The position numbers and the translations under genes are program-made. A stretch of 64,000 bases of DNA. Source: Pelodera strongyloides. Taxonomy: Eukaryota; Nematoda; Chromadorea; Rhabditida; Rhabditidae. Each line of letters begins with the position of its first letter. Position 1 is the first letter of the stretch. This document shows positions 36,001-48,815 of the stretch, piece after piece. The stretch spans positions 111,001 through 175,000 of the forward strand of contig JAANDG010000043.1 of assembly GCA_036852015.1 (NCBI GenBank), written 5' to 3'. The notes beneath the pieces are model-generated. The model saw only the letters and a list, made by a program, of their open reading frames with translations, was not told where the DNA came from and ran no database searches.

Positions 36001-39000
36001 TAGTTCCGTGGGAGCCATCCATGCATACGTTTGTAGTACTGAGAGACACTGTGAATTCGAATAATGTCTGTGGTCCTTTATGTTCAGTCCCGGAATCAAA
36101 TGCTATTCAATCGACTACATCCTACCTTCGATTCTTGAGCGAAACTCGCATAAGCGATTTCTCAATTACCGGAAATTACAGAACACCCCACAATTGTCAT
36201 TATCTGAAATTTAATCAAATAACAGTATTTTTGTTGAGCTCTTTTTGAGTGATTTGGACGCAAATCTCTTGTTTTCACAGTACCACATTATTTTACTAAC
36301 GTGAGTGTGAGAACGCAATCCTTGTTAAGCAAGTAAAGTTATACTTTCCTGCATTTGACTTCTTCTTGAATGTACATTTTCCTTGCAAAATGTGTAACTT
36401 TGTTTCCTCCGCTTGCTTTGTCCTACTCGATTGCGTATTGATAGAAAATCGGAGTGAATTTCTTCCTTTTTTGCAGCAAGCATGTAGTTTATCTCCTAAA
36501 AAATACCTGCGAAACACCTCATGATATTTAAGAGGCACATCTCACATTTTACGTTCCATTGTGTGGTAAAAGGAAGTAAAAAGACTATTTTATAATGCTA
36601 TCTAGATCGTTTCTCTTGGTTGTTTACTCCTCTCCTACTTTTTCGCGGTTCAATTTATGTATACCTAAATATGTCTGGAAGCATATAATCTGTTCCTTAG
36701 CACACTTGGAAGGGTGCTTGCTTGAACAAAAACAAAGTGACTTTTGTTCTTTATTAGATATTGGGCCTGGGAACAGTTATCAATATACTTCAGTTTTGTC
36801 CAACTTCCGCTCCGGAGGCGATTCCTTTAATTTTAGCTCTGCACGTTCTAAGGTCAATAAAAATCCCCTTCTAACGAAGATGAGGCTAGTGTTGGGGGTC
36901 AATTTGCAACTTTTGCTCATGAGTTTATGTAAAAGATCGTTTCCATCCATCATGCCCATGTCCTTTACGTGCTACAATTTCATTATCGCATTGGTGTTTG
37001 ACTTACATTTTCTCCAACTCTCCGTTGCATATTATGTATTATGCCATTCAGCTCAAAGTTCTTTGTATTAACCAAGTCTCAGACATTCTCATTTATTTTC
37101 TCGTGTGAGCGGCCAAGCACTATGTGCTCATCATGCTAATTTGCTAGAGAATATATAGACACCCCATTAAATACACCTTTTTTTCTCCCTGAAATATAAA
37201 TCAATACGTAAGGTCCTTTTTTGTTTTGAACGATTTGCCGACCAGATTAAATCACTGTTTATCCTCTTCATTTGCAAAGAGCTTTTTCGTTTAATTATCC
37301 ACACAATTTTCTCAATTCATCTAACGCTCTTTTTTCGTGTTTTATTCTACTAGAGACTCTTGATTAAAGCTGATGATCATTACGACAAATAGCAAAGAAT
37401 ACACACTCTATTATGAGGATTCAGTTTTCAAATAAAATAATAAGACATGGCTCGTCATCGTGAAACCTTTCTATTAAAAACAATCTTCCAGAATGAGGAA
37501 GTATTCATCATTATACGACCGCTTTTCTCATTTATTCCTCTGTCTTTCGTGAGAGTAACCAACTAATACCCTTTTAAATCATGACAGCCTCAACACTGCT
37601 ACGAACTTGACTTTACAATACACTTTTTGTGTTGATTTTTGTCCAAATCGTTCATATTTTTGTAAACCCTTTTCGTGTCCCTGTGTTGCAAAATCAGCTC
37701 ACGTATTATAGTCCCTTTCATTACTGATCAAATTCCTCCAATGGGTATGCATAGAAGAGCTGAGGCAAACTTAACATTTTGTACCAACAATTTAAATGAG
37801 ACACGAGAACTACTCGCTTGACTCCCAATACCCTCTCATTCATCCTCCGTAAATGTATATATCCATTTGACTCACGATAGTGGCTCAGTTCTCCCTTATA
37901 GTTATTTTCTGTGTCCTTTTTGAATTTCTCTATTAATTATGTTTCTATTATGATTTTGAAGTTTCCAACATTATAAGGGAAAAAATGCCCAATTCTCATT
38001 TGACCGCTCCCGGGACTCCTCCTAGACGGAAAGGATCAATGTTGAAAGCGAATACAACGCCCAATGGTAGAAGAAGGGATAGTTCCATTCAAGAGGTTCG
38101 ACTAATCAAGAGCACTTTGAAGTGAATCGTTAATGGACAAGTCAAAGGATCTGTGTGTGTCGCCTTACAATATTATATGAATATTACTCATATGCATATG
38201 TATATGCGTATTGTAATTGCTCATTGATTTTCCTTCAGGTCAGCGCTGATTTCCTCCGTCTCAATGGAAGTCGTCAACAGTTTCGGAACCTTCTTTCAAC
38301 AAGGAAGAAGCTTGGACAGATGCCGCCTGCTTACACCAGAATTGACTACAGCAGGGACTCGCTCGATAGCCAAGGTGGGCAGCTGAATTGATATGGGGGG
38401 AAACTAGAATGCAAAAACGTTGAAATATGCAATTACTTAAACATAGCTTTTTATCATACGTTGATATGTGCAGATGTGGCAGACCAGGCTAGAAAAGAAC
38501 TTTAGTCTTCAGTGGTCCACTTATGGTTAGTCCTTGAGCCCCGTATGTAACGTACAAAAAACTTTGCCGCTTTACGTTTGCGCCTAATGCTCTCCGAATT
38601 GAGTGCTGATTAACCAATTTATTTGCCGATAAATTGACTGGCCGACGTCATGGTGTGAAAAGCTAAGGTATACACACGTTATCCCATCTTATATACACAC
38701 GTTATCCCATCTTATATAGAGATTTTGAATTTTCTTGCATATATATATATATTTGTATCGTGTTCTTTATGGTGAACCTAGGTATTGTTCATGGTAGTGT
38801 CGAATTGTGTCGAATTCGTTCACTATGTAGTTTCTGCAATGTATACACTCGTTCGTTTTGCTAAAACGATCGTATGTAGTTCCTTTTTTCCTTTTTTCCT
38901 TGATTCATATAATTCGCTATCGTAAAGTTCTGAAGCCACCGTATTCTACACGCCACACTACAAATTTAGTTGTGAGAAATACAGAGAACGTTCTGAATTC

Positions 39001-42000
39001 GCACAGTTTGCAGTCACAATTCTATACAGATTTTAACAGAAATTTGTTATTTTACTCTCTAAGTCTAAGCCATTATCCACAGGGAAATAATGCCAATATT
39101 CTGTACTAATCGCCTTGTGAATGGTCCAATGCAGTCTTATGTTCTGTTTGATAATTGTGAATATGGTGAGTGTTGCTCTGCATCAAGGCATGAAACATAT
39201 TGAGTACGCAATGCAGTCTTATGTTCTGTTTGATAATTGTGAATATGGTGAGTGTTGCTCTGCATCAAGGCATGAAATATATTGAGTACGTAAATAGGCA
39301 CTAACTTACGAAATAAACACAATGAATGTCGTAGGTTAACTATAAGTGAGTTGTACGACACAGCGCAACAATTGCACGGTTCCTTGTTCTCTTCTCTGGG
39401 CCAACAAGTTGTAGGTGAATTACTTTAAGGAGCAGGGCCAATTAATCTACTTGTTTTGTAAACGATGATTGATCTTCCAGCTCTTCGCCAACCCCACCAT
39501 GGACCAGTAATTACCGTGGAAGACACCGGGTCGCAACTGAAAATCAATAGAGTTAAGACATCGATTACGTCATCTATCTTCGACTCCCAGAAATCCTCAT
39601 TTGATAAAGGTGAACATTACAAGCACAACAAAGAAACTTCTATTGCGGGATTGGCGTGAGAGAATTGCGTGAAATCGTTTTAATTTCGATGGTCACTTAG
39701 GCAACAACATTTGCTTCGCCGAAACAGGAAATGGATCGATTGGCACGAATCAGTCGGCTCACAACTTCAAGAGAAACAACAGTCGGTGAGGAATACACAT
39801 AGACACTAAACATCAGATCAGAAAAGACTGATATCAAGATGAGAATAATGTATTTACAGGTACGGTGTTCCAATCAATAGTAGCGCTGTGAAAATGATTT
39901 ATCGAGTGCGGGCAGAGAGGTGGGTGCAAGCATTTATTTTCTTTCTCTATTTAATCATAATGTATGTTAAATATGATCTGTAGAGTGCAGAACAGAATAA
40001 CTAACGTGTCATAGTTTTCCCCACCGGCATGCTTCACTCCCATTTCAGACTGAATAACCGAGTGAGAATCGTCGACCGAGCTTTAGTGTTTGCAATGATT
40101 GGAATAGCCATCATGATTGCGGATGCGGAAATCACCGGACAAGAGCTTTTTGGAATTACAAAGGTTTTATTAATTTACGAGCTAGTCGTTCAGTTTCATC
40201 AGCAATTGATAGCACGTAGATTGTACCAATTACTGAATTACTAATTTCAAGTGGAAACTCAAACGTCCTTATTTAGAACCATATGATTTCTCTAATGCTC
40301 CGCGGATTTGTCTGCTTTTCAACTCTTTTGCTGCTCTTCCAAATCGTGGCCTACCATTCGAATGAAATTGTTGTAAGTCGTATTTTTTTTATAGTATTTG
40401 GGTACATGTTCATTTGAGGTTATTTAGATTGGACATTAAAAAAAAAACGAGTTGTATTGCAGCTTGACTTGGTTGATTGTGGAGCGGACGATTGGCGTGT
40501 TGTTCTAACAACATCAAGAATCATTCAGTTCGTGACAGAATTCATCCTTTGTGCAATATGCCCGATACCAGGTTTGTCGCAGTAAGAAGCCCCTAGGAAA
40601 ACTATAACGACCTTCTGGCCCATTGTGCTTAACCATTAACAAAATTATTCTTTTAGGAACTGGGTGTCTAGATTGGACATTTATTGAAACGAGCAGAAAT
40701 TTCATTCATAGAGATAAGGTAAGCGATTTTGTTCATGGGGGGTCAAGGGTGTAAGACCGTTTTTAATTGAGGCATGTAATTAAACACAAAGATTTCAGTC
40801 ATTCACAATTCATCAAGTACCCGTGGACACTCTTCTGTCCCTTCTAATGCTATCTCGTGTTTATCTGGTCGGAAGATTCATGGTTCTCCATAGCAAACAA
40901 TTCCAGGTACATGGGTTGCTTTGACATTTTTCGGAGTCATTGTCGTGTTTTTCTATCAGTTAAACTTTATTAAATCCTAAATTAAGGATGCTTCCACTCG
41001 AACTTTGGCCGCCCTCAATCGAATCCAAGTGAACTTTTCTTTCGTAATGAAGACAATGCTCGATCAACAACCAATCCTCTTTCTCACCACATTCACACTC
41101 GTCTTTTGGGTCCTCACTTCCTGGACATTCGTTCAGTGTGAGAGGTGAGCACAGTTACGGAAAAGTAAATATAGATTCTATATGCACAGGAAAGGTTTGA
41201 ATGTTGTTTGATTTCTTCTTCTACCATCAAACACGCCTCTAGTCACTTCTGAGTTCATTAGCATTTTTTGAAATAAATGGTTTTCCAATTATTTTAGATA
41301 CGGAGACAAAGATCAAAATGAAGTACCATCGATTATGTATTCAAACGCGCTTTGGTTTATTGGTAGGTATTTTGGAATATTACATGTTGTCATTTGATAC
41401 TGTTTATTGAGTACATTATACAATAGTTTGTGCTTTCAGCAATCACGTTCATGCTCAACGGATACGGAGACATTGTTCCACAAACACACATGGGTAGAAT
41501 TATTGCTATATTTGTGGGAGTAGTGGTGAGTCGCCTTCGAACCCTTTTCATACAATAACTGCACTAATGGTTGTCATTGGTTACTCCGTCATGCACTTGA
41601 ATTTTAGAAACTCACAATAACGGATTTACCTATTACAGGGAGCCATTATCTCATCTATTTTGATCGCAGTCATTTCTCGGAATATCCTTCTTTCTCAAGG
41701 GCAACGAAATGTGAACAATTTCATGAATGATTCAAGATTGACAAGGGAACATAAAAATGCGGCAGCTCGTGTGAGTTTTTTTCTGAGGTTATGTTTGGTT
41801 ATTCTGAAAGGCAACATTTTCAACTAACTAAAGACATTTTCGCGAATCTGCAGAAAAATCAGAAATACGTCGCATCTGCATCCGAAATTCACCAGTTTGC
41901 AATATAGGTTCTGCAACACACATGGCATATCCACAAATGTCTGCAATCACAAGATGACAAGGCCGACAGTAGACTCCGAATACATCAGAGAAGGTTTCTG

Positions 42001-43515
42001 CATGCTATTCACAGGTGAGTAAGCATAGGTTAACATTGTTATTCAATTGTGATTATGCACAAGTCGTCTCCTATTAAAATTTACCTTTTTCAGATTTCGC
42101 CAGATAAAGAACGAGATTCGAATGTTTGGCGAGAGCAATCAGGCAAACACACAGCAAGTAACGAGGGTGCGATATTTATGACACACCAATTTGTAGTTTT
42201 CATTGGAAGCATATGATTCGTTTTGCTCGGTTTTTCTGGCACTTAAAAACAAACCTTTTCCCTGTAGAACTATAAGTAGTCCTAGTGAGTTCCTGAACGA
42301 TTTCCCCTGTTTCAATTATTTTCCTTCAGCTGGTCGTCGAGATGCACTGTTCTATGATGAAACTAATAACCGCTCAAGAGGAGATGCGGGCTCAGATTGA
42401 GGTTCTCCAAAGGGCGGTCCGCAATCACTTCACCCACCATGCGAACAGTTCATCTGCCGCTGGCACAACTTCACGGTGGGACATTCTTTAGCACTAATAT
42501 TAATAATAAGGTTTATTGATTACAAGCAAAGTACATAATCAAAAGGCAACCCTAAGACGGCAATGCGTATAAAAACATACCATACTGACAAGGGGCCCTA
42601 CTGTATGTTCATATTTCTAGTAACAAGTAAGCAAATAAATACTACGATAAAATAAATATATTACATAAGTAAGTTTCAGAAGTTAATCATCAGCCAAACT
42701 TCTTATTGAGCGATTCAATTAATGCAGGCTGTTCTTCCTTCCAATTACTATTAAAGGCCTCCATAAATCTAGCCATGAACTCACTATGTGCCTGATTTTG
42801 ATCAATAGGAATAGGGGCTTGCACAGGTGTTTCTGCAGTAAGCAATTGTGGGGAATATTGCAGCTCTTCTTAGTCATTATTTTAAAATCCTATCACTTGG
42901 TTCTAGATAAATATTTCTACTTTGCACGTTGATTTTTGCTTTGTGGTGTGTGTATGTGTTCCTGTGTGGGTTAGTTCAGAATTGGTCTTTTTGTCGCTTT
43001 CAGCGTTGTTTTCGTTGACGATGATCTGCCAGAAGAGAGCGCAGAGGGCATGCAGAGTGATGGTCATCGGCTAGACAACGATGTCATCCAACCAACCACA
43101 TCTGCATACAATCATCATAACAATTCCTTATATATGTGAACTGCGTCAGTATTCGTCAATAATTAACACTCCTATTTTCCAACATGCTTTTATACTTTCA
43201 GTATTCGCTTGTATTTTGCTTCCTTTTTTATGATGCATTGAATTGGGTTACAAGACTGATTAGTCCACTAATTTTCACAGATCGCATTGTTTTAGACTGA
43301 CAATAAGCAGGAGGATTTCAGGCAGCGGGTTTTAGCCTACTGGGGGATCAGATCAAGAAGAAGCAAAGAAATAGACGACGACGCAAAGAAATATATATTA
43401 GCTCAATATAGCTATTTTATTTTTCAGAACAAACCCAAGCACGCCTTGTCGGTCGGAGAGCTGCCATCAGGCGAAGCCACGAAGAGCGTTCACCATTGAT
43501 TCACAAACCTCGTAA
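32554..43515 (+). CDS. kcnl: Small-conductance Ca2+-activated K+ channel (SK/KCNL)
   Basis: Six-span potassium channel gated by calmodulin. The first exons are 32554-32733 and 32883-33095. Common exons: 38239-38374, 39481-39609, 39701-39785, 39860-39919, 40049-40163, 40277-40372, 40463-40571, 40657-40718, 40799-40906, 40987-41144, 41298-41362, 41440-41525, 41639-41770, 41908-42014, 42094-42166, 42330-42475 and 43004-43139. All junctions keep phase; the long form is 731 residues. Visible marks are S1 (RALVFAMIGIAIMIADAEIT), S4 (LMLSRVYLVGRFMVLHSKQF), VMKTMLDQQP, the pore (ITFMLNGYGDIVPQTHMG, about residues 507-524), SRLTREHKNAAARVLQHTW and the calmodulin-binding segment RLRIHQRRFLHAIHRFR. The filter has Leu-Asn where SK channels have Ser-Ile. 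Which C. elegans kcnl paralogue it matches cannot be decided by eye. AATAAA lies at 44218-44223. Confidence 0.93.
34525..34578 (+). CDS. kcnl: SK channel N-terminus form B (alternative first exon)
   Basis: ATG opens an 18-codon acidic segment (MADDQEIEPHNNDEEEEQ) followed by a GTTGGG donor in phase 0. Splicing to 38239 would give a channel of about 618 residues. The frame is open upstream to 34387, so the start is uncertain. Confidence 0.4.
37985..38095 (+). CDS. kcnl: SK channel N-terminus form C (alternative first exon)
   Basis: ATG begins 37 codons (MPNSHLTAPGTPPRRKGSML through RRRDSSIQE) ending at a GTTCGA donor in phase 0, 143 bases before the common exon at 38239. The result is a form of about 637 residues. 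RRKGS and RRRDS are plausible kinase sites. The other upstream exons cannot join to it in frame, which supports a separate promoter or trans-splice start. Confidence 0.6.
38669..38714. repeat. Tandem duplication, 23 bp twice
   Basis: The 23-base unit TATACACACGTTATC... occurs twice head to tail within a channel intron. Confidence 0.9.
39129..39290. repeat. Tandem duplication, 81 bp twice
   Basis: Copies 39129-39209 and 39210-39290 are almost identical (starting AATGCAGTCTTATGTTC), within an intron of the channel gene. The few differences indicate a recent duplication. Confidence 0.9.
42690..42869 (-). pseudogene. Coding-like remnant nested in the last channel intron
   Basis: A minus-strand open frame of 59 codons runs from just after a stop (42872-42870) to TGA. 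It has balanced, gene-like composition (PVQAPIPIDQNQAHSEF, FMEAFNSNWKEEQPALIESL) and an AATAAA about 170 bases downstream (42517-42512). It has no start codon near its upstream end and no clear acceptor, so it is best seen as the 3' end of a captured gene or mobile-element frame. I do not recognise the protein. Confidence 0.4.
43428..43515 (+). CDS. kcnl: Alternative last exon of the SK channel
   Basis: A strong TTTTTCAG acceptor precedes a segment that joins in phase to the donor at 42475 and reads on for 29 codons (TNPSTPCRSESC, KPRRAFTIDSQTS) to TAA. The competing last exon 43004-43139 ends NNSLYM. The two would give different cytoplasmic tails after the coiled-coil region. Confidence 0.4.
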
Positions 43516-44407
43516 TAATATACAATTTAATGATATATTTGCTCCTTCTATTCAATCGTTTTTATTTGTTTCCTTTATTGACTTGTGATTCATTAGAGAC
43601 CAAACAGACACGTTCTACTGTCATCAAAATGCAATAATACAACTAAACATATCATAAATGCAATTGTTCGCATAATAACATATTTTCGAGTAAAACTCTT
43701 TTTACTGAATAGTAGATCAATTTCTTTTGAAATGTCTTTTTTTTCTTTATTACGCGCATATATCTTTCCTCGCATGATCTCCCCCATATACAAGTAACTT
43801 CAACTTTATTGAAAATTATTCAGAATTAGTTGATCAGACATAAACGCTGTACGACTAGTTAGATTCCTCGAATTTGTGACGTTTCTACGATTGTTGGAAC
43901 ATTCGGTTTTGTCTTTCTGCGGTATGAATTAAACCTAGCAGAATTTCTCGTATGATTAACTATATGTACCTTACGGAGAAAATGTGTAGTAAGCAACATT
44001 GTGATGATTTTCCCGGGCGATTGTTTATAGACAATTAACTTCTTTTTAGATGTTCGAATATTTTCATATACTCAAATTCATTTTACATTTTTTGCGTGTA
44101 TTGATTGTCTTACATTGTTCCTAAAGTATTTTATCATTGTGTTAGTTTACGTATTGTCGCACGAAACATAATTACTATTTGCACTGCACATATTTATTTG
44201 TACAGACACTAACAATGAATAAAGTGTTTCTTAAACATAATGTAACTATTAAAGGGAAAACCCGTAGACTTCTATAGTTTGGTTAATTGAAAAAGATAAG
44301 ACAGACGAGGACAGTTTCGGCAAAACAATGGCAAGTTCCTCATTTTGATGATTAATCCGTATTAAAACAATAATTGCATGCTAGAATTCTATTATAAGTA
44401 AAAGAGC
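43516..44407. other. Channel 3' flank, no gene seen
   Basis: AT-rich; contains an AATAAA at 44218-44223 that may end the long 3' UTR of the channel. No coding region is seen. Confidence 0.4.
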
Positions 44408-45404
44408 CTATTTTATGTGCGGCGGTAGATATCCGATGAATTTATAATCGATATACAGTATTCCGTCCACAATTGATACAGTGCTTCCTTCATTCTTCGC
44501 TTTGCGTATTAACCTGAAAATCACCGATTACGAATCATGTTATGAACAAAATGTTAAATCCAGTGAACCTCAAAATCGCCTTTTTTTGAAAAGCAGCGAT
44601 AGTCAAAGTCGCAATTTCCTCGGGAAAGATTAGTTTCTAATGAAAATATAAATATTAAAGCTTACCGTTGTGACAGCTCGTATTCCAACTCCTCATCAAA
44701 CATATTACCAGTTGAAATCAGTGTTGCAGCCTTATTAGCCTAAATATGTTGCTACAAGCTATACATATAATTTGAAGGAAAATATTTTTACAATGATATA
44801 AATAACAAAAAATGATATAAATAACATGAGAAAATGAAAGATGATTGTTCGTTGAATTTATCTCGGCTATAATTCTGAATCTGCAAAACTATGTAAGTCA
44901 AGCCAAGCCGTCTACACTTATGATACAACTTTCCATTTTTCATTTACACGTTTGCTAATCGACTACAGTTTCAACGGATGTTTAGTTATATGTACATTAC
45001 TTTCTCTTCATCATATTATTTGATGCACACCTCGGTGTTATTTAATAAATATATAAAAAAGTGTAGTAGTACCTGTAACATAACAAGGCCGAGTCTTGCA
45101 TTCGTACGCCCTTTTCCGAGCACAATGCTCCGTTTCTGTTGCAAAGACTCACGTTCTACCTAGAAAGGAAATCATTTCACCGTGGTTAAATAACAATAAT
45201 CCCGAAAGTGATTGAGAAAAAACAATGATCGATGAGCCACAGAAACGGCTGCATTATCTCTGGGTCCTAGTGTTTTTATTTTTCAAAATAACCACTAACC
45301 TCGAGCGAATCAAACGACGAGATCGATCCATGTTTAGCATCAATGAAGGGCGATGCGAAACTTGTCGGTGTAGGATCTGGACTGCTACTACACATGCAAC
45401 CCAT
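44408..45404 (-). CDS. Small protein with N-terminal MGCMCS lipid-anchor motif
   Basis: Four exons (45404-45300, 45159-45073, 44739-44666, 44513-44408) encode 123 residues with every phase kept. The start MGCMCSSSPDPTPTS fits N-myristoylation at Gly2 with palmitoylation at Cys3 or Cys5, so a membrane-attached cytoplasmic protein is likely. The next segment is polar (VERESLQQKRSIVLGKGRTN), followed by helical sequence (NMFDEELEYELSQRLIRKAK). The C-terminus reads STVSIVDGILYIDYKFIGYL and ends PPHIK. I do not recognise the family. A CATAG acceptor just before the ATG would suit a trans-spliced leader. A BORC or Ragulator-type lipid-anchored subunit is conceivable only from the first residues, and I do not claim it. 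Confidence 0.7.
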
Positions 45405-48246
45405 TGAACTATGAGCAAGATAGTGTTATTCTCACAATTGCTAGAATATCTGAAATTTCGAAGGAAATAATGGAAAGGGAGTTAAAAAATAGCACAATGC
45501 CAGACTTGGAAAATGAAGTTTTTTATGCATGCACTTTAACGTGGTTTAGAAGAGAGTTACAAAGATAATATGACAAATCCCGTTGGAAAGGAGACCTAAT
45601 GTATCATCTACACCTCGATTTTTAACATATGTACTAGTCAGCCTAGACTGATAATGAAATCCTGTAGTCAGCTGTTATTAGATATCGGATAGTGTTGAAA
45701 GATGTTTGCGGGAATAAAGTGTTGATACATAGGTAGTTTTTCATGTTTGTTAATGTCTCATGTAATATCCGCATACAAGATAACAACCAGAAAGTTTAAG
45801 AAAACCGCGAGTTCACTTCGAAAAACTACAAAGTCTGTTGGGTAGGTGCGTTTTGAGTCTCCCACGGACTTGTTTATCTACTTCGGTGCTTATTGCCGAG
45901 GCGTAAACCTGGTTATATATTGTGAAAAGGTGCCTATTTTAAGTTCATTCACGTCACGGAAGAGGAAACAGAATGCGCAATCTACATTATAAAATAACCT
46001 CCTCCTAGTTCTTTACAAAAAAAAAGTGAATAAGAAACTCAAATATATAGTAGACTATAGAAAAAGGAAAAAAGAGTTAAGATAAGTGATCAAACAATTT
46101 GGATTACACACAAGTGGTTTCTTATTTTGACATTTTGTCGCTTTGTTACAATTTTAAAGAAACATCGACAGAATCCGATTACACAACTGAACTGAACATT
46201 AACTTTAGTGAACTGGATCACCTTACTGGCATTCATACAGCGATCATCAACAACGAGCATGTAAACATGATCTGATCGACATGTTGTTCAAAACATCGTG
46301 TTTAAACAAGAACCAAAGGGAAACGAGTAACGTAGTCAGAAGTGTTACGCCAATATATGACCCACTGAACTTTCTCTAACTATGCCGATTTGTGATCGTC
46401 AAAACTGGGAAATTGACTTGTTGGTCTCCTCCGCAATGCTTATAGCCAATGTGACGCGTGGAGTATTATAATATTCACATTTCCGAAATCTTCTCAATAA
46501 TAATAAGATCTCCCGTTATTTCGGAAGTTATTCGCAAATTGAATCCTACTTGGTTTAATTATTCTGGCGTCACTTTTGGTCTTTTTGCTTACAACTATTA
46601 AGTGTGGAGGAAAAAAAAAACAATTAAGTTATGCCGCAATATGATTTGCTATAATTGAGCACCGATGAAATGGATGCAAAAACATTTTGGTGATATATGT
46701 TATAAGCAAAAATAAGTGTTAGTTTTAAGATTTTCTCCCTTGCTGATATTATATGTTGCAGTAGTTCTGGCGACTCTTAGGAAGCACGTCGTGTGAAATT
46801 AAAAACTTCTAGCATAACAATAGTATAAAAAAAAACTTTTTTTTTGCTGAAAACAGCTATAACAGGAGGACGGCAAAAAGTCCGCAACGGAAGTAACGTT
46901 TTTAGAATGAATTACAAAAGCACCTGTTTTGTTTGGGATTTGTTTGTATGACAAGGAAGTACCGTGAAAAAAAGCCCATGTCAGGTATTTCAGTAGAAAC
47001 CGTGAGTTTAATCTGTAAGAACTAATGCCGACTTAGAGGGTAAAACGGCCTTGTTTACGCACATTCCACAACACTTTTCTGTCTTTAGTGTCTGAATATT
47101 TTGAATGTTTCATTTGTGATGGTAGGAGTGCACTCCTCATTGCACAACGGAAAAGGAATTGAATAGATTGTCCTGTTACACTTGGCAAGCTATGAGACTT
47201 TCGGGATACTAAGAATACTTTCATGTTGCTACGATTTGCGAAAAATACTAATAATCAAAATACAGTGTGACAAAAAATGCACATTACCGTATTCAGTACT
47301 GACAAGTTGAACTCAAACTGTCTGTTTTTACCTCCCGTGATATATCAAAGTTCTCATTTAAATGGGAAAGAGTTCTCGGATAGGTTGCCAGAACAATGAA
47401 TTTTGCATGAGTTTGCTTTGTTCATAATTGCCGATATTTGTCCACGGCGTTGTGAGAGCATTTCTCGAAAAAACTGTGTTGTATGTACTGGTAGTTTAAG
47501 TGTTATATTCATCAAATGCCGAAAATCAGGATAGCGTCTTTCTTGGGGCTAAGGGGCCGACCCTTTACACTTATGGAAAGCATTGCAAAAGGTGTTGATC
47601 AAACTTCAGCGTTCGCACGAGCAAAGAGGAAAATAAACTTGCCCGTGAATACTCAGTGTTTATGATTTCCGAAATAAGGGAACACTTTCATGAATGGGTC
47701 ATTAAATGATCCGCAATATGCTCGGTCAATGTCAAATGACCAAAACGAGAGGTTTTTAAAGTGTTATATGTGTTACTAGCTAACAATAAGCCATGGAACG
47801 AGCCGAAAGAAAGAAACATGTTATATCGTAGTGAAACAGGCACAAAAAAACATCTAATAAAAATTAAAACACATGTGGCGCACTTTAATATTCTGAAGTA
47901 TGATGCGGTACATTAAGTCATGTTGGAGAATTTTTGTGCGATGACACAATAACTTCTTGATTAAGCGGAGCAACAATAAATATAGGGGGATCGGCTCGGT
48001 CATGGAGAAGTAATTGCACGACAATGAAGGCAAATTCGTATCTTTCACTGAACGAGTGGAGAACACAATGTACAGATGACTAATAAGAGCATGCGAATAA
48101 CAAGACCAAGTCAACTGCGTAAGAACGGAGCAAAGATTATTCTTAGAAACAATTCGTTCTGCGCATCTTTAAAAGAGCAAATAACAGCTTACTGTGTCTC
48201 AGGGTTGCAGTTTTAAACTTTTAAACTGGCAGAATATCTCCCTGGA

Positions 48247-48766
48247 AAAAACTGAGAAGATTACAAAACTAAAGCATCAAACTTAGGCAAATTTGACTTC
48301 ACAAAGCCTATTAGTAATATCGATTGTGAAATATAACAATTTCAAGTAAATTATACTATATGTATCTAGTTTGCCTTCATAGGAACCCCAAATTGCCACG
48401 CAATTGTAAAATAGGAGATGCAAACACGAACACTCAAAAAAGATGAACGGGAAATAACGGATAAAAACTAACATTGTTTACGATTGTTTTCCCCCATTTT
48501 TTTACCGTTTTATTCAATATATTTTGTGACAAGACATACGAAATTCTAGAAGAAGTGTTAATCTAGAATACCGTTATGCTGGAAAAGGCGGCCGAAATCC
48601 ATGCTTGTGATGAACGTTGTATATTTACAGTCCTCGAATGGCCGAATATCCATATGTAAAAAAAAACTGAGAAGATTACAAAACTAAATCATCAGACTTA
48701 GACAAACTTCACAAGGCCTAGTAGTAATACCGATTGTGAAATATAACAATATCAAGTAAATTATAC

Positions 48767-48802
<36 letters not shown>

Positions 48803-48815
48803 CTAGTTTGCCTTC
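48247..48815. repeat. Direct duplication with a TA microsatellite in the second copy
   Basis: A segment starting AAAAACTGAGAAGATTACAA and ending ATCTAGTTTGCCTTCA occurs at 48247-48382 and again at 48661-48815. In the second copy the central TATATGTAT has expanded to a run of TA repeats (about 48765-48800). Confidence 0.85.

Noticed and set aside
36595..37071. 158-codon plus-strand frame
   Set aside because: It lies in an AT-rich channel intron, its composition is that of random AT-rich DNA, and it lacks any motif or acceptor; probably chance.
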